From Coniella vitis (lineage: Eukaryota; Ascomycota; Sordariomycetes; Diaporthales; Schizoparmaceae), in NCBI GenBank assembly GCA_011317545.1, contig WUJK01000017.1, forward strand, positions 404,508 to 468,507: DNA of 64,000 nt. Reading direction: 5' to 3'. Of this stretch, positions 56,860 through 64,000 are shown piece by piece. Every line of letters starts with the position of its first letter. Within the stretch, counting starts at the first letter, position 1. The position numbers were made by a program, and so were the translations under genes. The notes under the pieces are model-generated. The model did not search any database. It was not told the origin of the DNA and saw only the letters and a program-made list of their open reading frames with translations.

Positions 56860-59662
56860 ATGCGCTCCTCTCCACCAACCAACTAAACTCCTCTTTCAAC
56901 TTATTCACATCACATCACTCACTCACCGTAAGACGAAACCATGCAAGCGTCGTTGAGCCCTGACCCCCCCCCCCCATCCCCTTCTCCTTGCGCCCAAAGC
57001 TTCAGCTTCTTGGCCTCAAGTTTTGAAACTAGTCCAGCCAAGCCTTTATTATCCCTACTAGAGCCCCCCCCCGTGTTTCGTTTCCCATTGTTTTGCCTAC
57101 CCCCCCCGGGCCGTTTGCGTTGCCAAATCTTGGTTCCCTCTTTTTTTTTCTTCTTTTTTTTGGGCCCCCTTTTATTATACTCTACCTTAGCTGGGGTTAG
57201 GGCCAGGGGGGGGGGCTAGTAACAGCCGATCCATGGGAGGATCATGCTTGGATCACCACTAGTCTTCTCAACGTGTCCACGCCTACCTAGTACTATTAGT
57301 CTGTCTGTGTGTTGGCGCCGAGCAGCGGGCGCGATAGAGGACAGGAAAGTGGAAACCACCAAAGAAGAAAAAAAAGAAAGAAGAGAAAAAGAAGATAAAA
57401 AGAAAAAGAAAACCTTAGCACCAGTGCAAACAAACAAATCGTGAAATTCCCCTTCTTGCATCTTGTCTTTCCTCCCCCCCAACCCTTCTACTATGGAGAC
57501 GGACTTCTCGCTCTTGGGGCTTACTAAAAAAGAAAGGAAAGGTTCCGAACCAATCAAAATCGATTTTGCAGCGGGAAGACGGGACAAACGATTTCAATTT
57601 TTTTTTTTTGGTGTTTTGTGTGTTTTTTTGTAAATCCGTGTATATATGATGTTATCGTGTTTTGGGGAATATCGCAAATTGGTAAAAGTATTTATATACC
57701 ATATATACCCGAGTAGGTAGTCTATCCCTTCTTCTGAGGAAGCGGGTTTCTTGTTTATTTTTTTCTTTTCTACCCTCCCGGGATTTTTGAAATCAGGATC
57801 AGCTTGCTTTGTGAGAAAAACACGACGCTTGGACAACTTACAGTACAGAATAAAAAGTCTAGATGGCCGAAATACAAGTAAAGAAGAAGAAGAAAAAAAA
57901 AAATAGGCCGCCCATTCCCCCTCTCCCCGGGGCTTCTTTCTTAGCGACATAACAACTCCCGATAGTCAGTCAGTCATGCCGTACACCAAACCAACATCAG
58001 AATAGCATAGACACACCTTCCCTTTTTTTTTTTTTGGTAGTAATATAGTAAATTACCGTTTTCTCTTTTCATTCAGTCTCTTGTGCGCCCCCCCCCCCCC
58101 GGCCTCCAAAATTACCCAATGTCGCCCCAGTCCAGTTCACCAGTCCAGATGGCCCCCGGTGGGCGGTGGGGGAACTACGACAATCTCGCAAGTCTAGCCT
58201 GGTGAGGATTAGTGAAAAGGGTCCCTTCGTTGCCCCCTTCCTCCACATACTATGTACTAGGAGGACAAGCTACATAGTAAGAAAGGTACGAGATGATTGG
58301 CTGGGGGGGGGGGTAAAACTGAGAAAGAATAATGATGGAAAAAAAAAAAAGAAGGATGAGGATTGATGGGGCGGTGAGGGTGAGGATGGTTGATAGAAGG
58401 TTAGTAGAGTAAGTAAGCTTGCGTTCCGTTTTTATGTGAAGGACGATGATTATATCTTTTGAAACATGATAAATGCGTAGTTTGAAGTGGATTATTATTT
58501 TATTTATTTTATTTTTCCAACCCCCCCCCCTCAACAAAACAAACAATAAACCCTGAACGAGCTAATTACCCATCGTACACTATACCATCTTCGTACCAAA
58601 CGAATCCCGCCCGCCCGTTTTTATTCTATTCAATTGAAGAAACATGAGCACGATTACAGAAGGCTTGGGAAAGTTCTAGCGGCCTTCTTTTCCATTCGAA
58701 CTGTCATTCATTCATCCATCTATTGTCAATCAAACGCTGGTGATTGGCTCGAGCGGCAGCAAGCACACACACTCACTCACTGGTCCGAAACAACAACAAA
58801 CAACCAGCAACAACAAGAACGACCACACCGACAGACAACACTACTCGAAACTTGGTCCATGCTTGCCCACTACTACAACGGTGAGTGAGTAACCAGGGCT
58901 GCGTTCTCCTTAAGACTATACACACACACCAAAAAAAGTATGTTTTCGTCTAGCTGTTTTGTCTGTTTGTCTGTGATGGAACGAAAGAATGAAAAGGGGG
59001 GTGTGGCATTTTTTCTTCTTTTCTATCTTTTCTTCGAGACAAAACTACGTGGCCTCCTGGAACGATGACTATCATTTGTATATAGTATGTCAAGTACACA
59101 CTAAGCATGATAAGCGAGTAAATAAAGTTACTATGACCGCTTTTTCTTTTTTGAGTAGTACTGTATGTAAATCAAAAAGTCAACACCTCCGCGGCGGCCC
59201 GGTCCAATGCATTCAAGGGGGGTCCGCGTAGTACTCTCTCTGCCTTCTACAGAAAGCCGCTGGCTGTAGTTTACACTACTACTACTACTACTATTACTAC
59301 TATGTATGTACATGGTGATGTGTGTGCTTTGTCTTCTTTGTAAGCACAGTGGGTGAGTGAGTAACCAAGAAGAAGAACAAGAGGGAGAGGGAATAAAAAG
59401 AAGGGAAAAAAAAAAAAGCCAAGCAACAGCATGAGATTACTACAATATAGACCCAACTCGTTGGCTCAAACCCGGGGCCTGCATCTCAGCCAGGTGAACG
59501 CACGCACACACGCACACACACACAAAAGAGAAACGCAAGCGGCAACGACACACGCAATGCGGCATGGTATGTGCACTTTTTCCCTTTTGCTTTGGTTGGG
59601 GGAGAGGGGTGGGTGAGGGGGAAGAAATAGATTGAGATAGCCGAGGCACGGTGTGCGTGCGT

Positions 59663-59802
59663 GTGTGAGTGAGTATGAGTGAGTGAGTGTGAGTGAGTGT
59701 GAGTGAGTGTGAGTGAGTGAGAGTGAGTGTGAGTGAGTGTGAGTGAGTGTGAGTGAGTGTGAGTGAGTGTGAGTGAGTGTGAGTGAGTGTGAGTGAGTGT
59801 GA
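59663..59802 (+). repeat. 10-bp minisatellite (GAGTGAGTGT)
   Basis: About 14 copies of a 10-bp unit with one or two single-base variants. It lies between a GTGC-type leader and a GAATAAGTGAGTGAG end. Confidence 0.93.
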
Positions 59803-61315
59803 ATAAGTGAGTGAGAGAAAGAGAAATCAAGTCAAGTACTACAAGGCATGTGCATTGTATTTACACTGTTCGCAGCACGTGGGTTTGAGCTGTGTGTTGA
59901 CGGCAGGTAATGTTGAAAAGCAAGCGACAAGAGAGAGTACTTGCATCATATATTCCCGGGCAAAGAATAAAAAGACAAGAAAAAAGAAAAGAAAGGAGAA
60001 CTATAATATGTATCAGCACACACAACAAAAAAGGTGTGGTAGAAACCGCCTGTCTCGAAGCTTTGACATTTCCCCGTAAAGCATCCAATAACAAGACAGC
60101 ATGCAGACATGCCTCGGGAATCTCAAAAAGAATGTGACCCTCCCAAAGAAGAAAGCGAGAGAAAAGGGTCACATTCTGCTGATTGATCGCGGGCCCAGGC
60201 AATAAGCCATGCTCTCCCTCGCGTGTACATATGGATACATACGTTTAGTATCATTATGCAACGGAGAATAAAGGTAGAAGGACAAGCTAGATACAACCAC
60301 AACCACCACAAGAAAAAGAAAAGCAAAAGGAAAGAAGAGAGAGGGGGGGGGGAAACAAAGAAAGAAAAAAGAGAGAATGCCCCCCGCCACGCCGACGCCA
60401 CGAGTAACCAAACCAACAGCTCGGTACGGTGTCCTACCTTTTTTTTTTTTTTTTCCTTCTTCTTTGGGGCGCTAACAAACCGGCACTTCAGCGTCCCGAA
60501 GGTCGGAAGCCGCCCATGTGTTTCTACAACCTGATTTGAATTTTTGCTTTTCCCATGGGTCGCTGCCGTGTCCTCTGATCTTGCATATGGAGTGGGAAAC
60601 TCCAAAGATGGAATAGATGCACTGCCTGTTCCCCACCTGAGGCTTGTGATACATACATAAGGACTGTGTTCCCGTGTCCCATGTGAGTACTCGCTTGCAG
60701 CAAGGAAGCAAGCCATGGCGGGGAAGGAAAAGAAAAAATGGGGCAAGACAAGAAAAAGAAACAGCAGGAAAACCAAAAAGCAACAACAGAGTGAAAGCCA
60801 AACCAAAAGAGGGAGACACGGTGCACGGCGCTTGGCTTGGTGAGTTTCCAGAGTCAATGACTCTGTTTATGGGGCGAGAGACGCAAAAAGGAATACTATA
60901 TTTTATCTGACGGAGGGGAAAGAGGCATAGTAAAACCGAAAAAGAATACGGTGTAAAGCAAAGCCCCGCCCCAAAAGAGACGTGTTCCGCTTCGGCACAA
61001 TGCGCCTCGGCCTCGCTTAGGCAGTTGATTAGAAGGCGTGCGTTGCGTTGCGTGGGTGAGTCGGGGTAATACATGATTCTCACGATTGCTTTGACGGCCT
61101 CGAGTTTTGGGTTTCAAGGTGGACATGGAACCAATCGATCCGTGCAGGTGTGTACCATGTCACAAGAACCTTTGTTCCCACTGCAAAATCTGGGAAAACG
61201 AGAGGTTTTGTTCCAGTTTTCACCCACACGCCCTTGACTGGGCCCGCAGATAGCCATCGATCGACCATGCCTCTTTTTCTGGCATGCATTCAACTTTAAC
61301 AGTCCATGACTTGGG

Positions 61316-61340
61316 GAGAGAGAGAGAGAGAGAGAGAGAG
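61316..61340 (+). repeat. (GA)n microsatellite
   Basis: About 12 uninterrupted GA copies in the gene-free region. Confidence 0.9.
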
Positions 61341-61800
61341 TCCCAGCCCGCTGGATCGGGTCCAAAAAGCCAAGGAACGGGAAGAAAAGCCATACAGGAC
61401 TGGCTGGTTGGTTTTCTGTTGGCTTGACAATTGTCTCTGCTTCCCGTCTCCCACCCCCCCCCCACCCAGACCGAAAAACATGGAAAGCGAGTGAGCGAGT
61501 AATGGAGCGTGTGACTGACAGGTCCAAAATATACTATACTATCGCTTTGGCAACCATTCTTTGCAACGACATGACGCAAATCAAAAGCCCCCCAGACAAA
61601 CTCATTTCCTCAGCTTTCTTCTTAGCAAGCAAGCCCCGGTCTAAGCTTACCCTCGCTGAACTGCACCACATACCAGTCAGTCAGTGTACAGAAAAGAGAA
61701 AAGAAAGGCCCTCTCCATAGCAACAACATTTGCAAACGGAATCCAACGAGGGACGTAGCCGACAATGGGATTTCTTTCGTCCATGGAGATCGGATAAGTG

Positions 61801-61832
<32 letters not shown>
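61801..61832 (+). repeat. (CA)n microsatellite
   Basis: About 15 CA copies followed by a TACATATATAC edge. Confidence 0.92.
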
Positions 61833-61836
<4 letters not shown>

Positions 61837-61898
61837 TATATACACAAGACTGCGCGAAGGAAGGGAATGATGACTTGCGTACACAATAGCCCGCACTA

Positions 61899-61960
61899 AA
61901 AAGGAAAAAGAAAAAAAAAAAAAAAGAAAAGAAAAAGAAAAAGAAAAAAAAAGAAAAGGA
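61899..61960 (+). repeat. Polypurine A/G tract
   Basis: About 60 bp of almost pure A with scattered G, ending in GGAGGAGAGGGGAGAGGG. Confidence 0.9.
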
Positions 61961-63077
61961 GGAGAGGGGAGAGGGTTTTGCTAGGGCGAATACGGTCTAG
62001 CTGTATACATGTATGTATATATGAATCGGCAAATCTGGGTCATACATAGATAATACTTACTACTTACATAGTATACATAGTAGTGCTTTGCTCACAGTTC
62101 AAAGGTAGGCTCGGTATAATTCAGATATTGTGCCTGTAAAAAATACATTGCTTTCTTCGCATGTACACCCACCCACCTTTCACCAACTCGGGGCAAAGAG
62201 GGCGTCATACCGGGGACTATGCCAAAAGTGGAAGACGGCCCAACGGCGGTCCCAGCGCATCGGGTGTGGGATGCATCGCAGCAAAACTGTTTGGCTTGGT
62301 TTCTTTCCTCCTTGTGTTGGCGGAACTGGGCCAAGTTTGTTGTCTGGTTTTGGTCGTGGGTGTGGATGTGGATAGATGATGATCGTTGGGATGAGGTGAA
62401 TGATTGGCATGGACCAACAGGACAGAATGGAAAGATGCATGGAATGATTGCAAAATAAGTTTAAAAAAAACCAAAAACATCACCCTATTCATTGCCCAAC
62501 TGTGGGTGTAAAAGCACTAATCCTCACTCGCTCGCCCTAGGCCAGCTTCTTCTGCATCCAGACCCTCCACCAATGCCAATATCACCATCAAACAGAGAGA
62601 CGGATCGCCCATGGACAATAAGCGAGAAACAAAAAGACAATAAAAAACCAAGGACAGCAAGGCCCAGCCCCAAGAAATCAATAACCGCCCCGGCCCCCTC
62701 CTATTTTCAGCGCCCAGAGAAAAGAGGCACACTATATCCAAACAAAGCCTAGTTCTGCCCATATTTCTTCTTTTTTTTCCCTCTCTCTCTCTTCTTCTTT
62801 TCTTTCTTCAAGTCTCGACAGTGGACTATGTAGTGCGGAAAACCCGGAAATGGTAAAGAATCGATACGTAGTCATAAGAAAGAAAGAAAACTAAATCCCA
62901 CGTGGGAATTTCTCGAGCGGAGGATCCGAAAGCAAACAAAGTCGAACCGGGGAACCCGGATTCGAGTTCCAACCTCTCAAATCCAACCCCCCACGAGAGT
63001 CTTGGAAAGAAACCCCCCCCCCCTCCCAAAAAAAACAAACAAACAAGATCACCATCAGAAACAATACGCAGTCCGTA

Positions 63078-63122
63078 TTCATCAACCATAGTCCACCATA
63101 GTCCACCATAGTCAACCATAGT
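63078..63122 (+). repeat. Tandem 11-mer (CCATAGTCCAC / CCATAGTCAAC)
   Basis: Four consecutive near-identical copies, each containing the CATAGT core. Confidence 0.85.
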
Positions 63123-63406
63123 CCTGTGACATACTTTTCCGCTAAAGTGAGAGGGGAATCAAAGGGGTTTGCCCAGAGCCTTTCCAAAACCATCCTCCAT
63201 CAAAGCGTCGATAGAGACGGGGTGCAATTCTCAATTTCTCGTTTGTTTCTTCTTCATCTTGTCCCCTTCTGCATGTACTATGTAAGCAAAGCCAACCCTT
63301 CGCAAAACACGAGGCAAAACAGAGTTTATTATTATTATTTTTATTTTCTATTACGCCATATTCGTATTTATCCATGCTCAACCCATAAGCAAGCTCCCTG
63401 TTTGGC

Positions 63407-63440
63407 TGTTTGGCTGGCTGGCTGGCTGGCTGGCTGGCTG
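63407..63440 (+). repeat. (GGCT)n repeat
   Basis: About seven TGGC copies following a TTTGGCTGTTTGGC start. Confidence 0.9.
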
Positions 63441-63579
63441 TCAACATAGTATCTCCACAGCTTACGTATTTGCAAATCCGATCCTCTAAAAAAGAAAGAA
63501 AAAAAGCAATGAACGGGCAAGGCAGGAATTTGTTGGCCAAGAGCAAAATGCAAAACTGGCCGTGGCGGGTGTTTTGCTG

Positions 63580-63605
63580 TTACTTGCCTTGCCTTGCCTT
63601 GCCTT
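63580..63605 (+). repeat. (CCTTG)n repeat
   Basis: About five pentamer copies in the gene-free region. Confidence 0.88.
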
Positions 63606-64000
63606 TGCGGTTCCCTTTTACCTTGCCTGCTAAAGAGTGAAGAGTCAAAGAGTTTGACTGACGATGATACATGATAATGATGACGGTTGTGAGTGTGCCG
63701 GGGGGCGGGGCGGGCAAATAGAAAGATTTCCCACGAGGAGCGACCCGACAGACTGGTGCGGGCCATCTTTTTGACGGGTATGTACTTTTTTTGCTTTCTT
63801 TCTTTTTTCTTGGTTTTTTCTTCTCTCTCTCTCTCTCTGTGTCTGTCTCTTTTCTCTCTCATCAGCCCGCAATTTAGGTTTCTAACCCCCCCCCACACAC
63901 GCGCGCAAATCTTATAGGTACATCTCTTGTACAGCTTGTTTCGCCCAACGAGCAATGTACCCGCTGGAATATGAAAGGGGGGGATGGATGGGCACATACT

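Larger units (their letters stand above)
52634..64000. other. 11.4 kb with no supported gene
   Basis: No frame longer than about 245 codons is present, and none shows a domain, consistent codon use or paired splice sites that extend it. The DNA is rich in homopolymers (C or G runs of 8-12 near 56966, 57204, 58088, 58303 and 58528; A or T runs elsewhere), polypurine/polypyrimidine tracts and microsatellites. TACATAGTA motifs occur near 55312, 56017-56035, 58250-58275 and 62060-62080. It could be the long leader or promoter of a gene beyond the right edge, or a gene-poor chromosome segment. I found no tRNA or rRNA gene. Confidence 0.6.

Noticed and set aside
60123..60857. 245-codon minus-strand frame with hydrophobic runs
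   Set aside because: The hydrophobic stretches come from polypurine tracts read on the opposite strand (Phe/Leu/Ser runs); no conserved motif.
62940..62985. Sequence resembling a tRNA T-arm (GGATTCGAGTTCC)
   Set aside because: No matching acceptor, D-arm or anticodon stem at the right spacing on either strand.

Overview
The window is nuclear DNA of a filamentous ascomycete (Pezizomycotina). The evidence is GC-rich genes with short introns (GTAAGT/GTATGT donors, CTAAC-like branch points), long gene-free spacers full of microsatellites, and one 8.2 kb AT-rich block whose changes look like repeat-induced point mutation (RIP). I cannot assign an order or species with confidence.

Left arm (1-27 kb). 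In order: the 3' part of a GMC oxidoreductase/alpha-beta hydrolase fusion (+); the rRNA methyltransferase SPB1 (-), divergent from a Cdt2/DTL-like WD40 protein (+); a tail-anchored heme-oxygenase-like protein (-); an SLC35F-type transporter (-); the Rab7 GTPase YPT7 (-), divergent from a 'magnesium chelatase'-related protein (+); and the TFIIE alpha subunit (-). Exon structures were rebuilt from splice sites and checked for reading-frame closure.

AT-rich block (27.3-35.5 kb). A decaying 13-bp tandem repeat and a long (AAAT)n tract lead into one nearly complete Ty3/gypsy chromovirus. It has two 241-bp LTRs, gag with zinc knuckle, protease, reverse transcriptase, RNase H, integrase and chromodomain, all riddled with TAA/TAG stops. 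The integrase core has an in-frame internal deletion. About 1.7 kb between the chromodomain and the 3' LTR may hold a degraded antisense reading frame that I cannot identify. The block ends abruptly about 120 bp before the start codon of the next gene.

Right arm (35.5-64 kb). In order: an X-family DNA polymerase (Pol4/lambda-like, +); a MAPEG membrane protein (+); the pseudo-carboxypeptidase ECM14 (-); a large intronless Sec7-PH Arf-GEF of the Syt1 type (+); and a single-pass, Ser/Thr-rich membrane protein (+) whose frame breaks three times near C-rich runs. The last 11.4 kb has no gene I can support; it holds simple repeats and homopolymer runs.

Most genes are housekeeping: ribosome maturation, replication control, general transcription, vacuolar and Golgi traffic, DNA repair and cell wall. 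They do not form a pathway or cluster. The least ordinary material is the RIP-altered element with its possible antisense frame, the fusion enzyme with a cysteine at the nucleophile elbow, the broken membrane-protein gene, and a short palindromic motif (TACATAGTA) scattered through the non-coding DNA.
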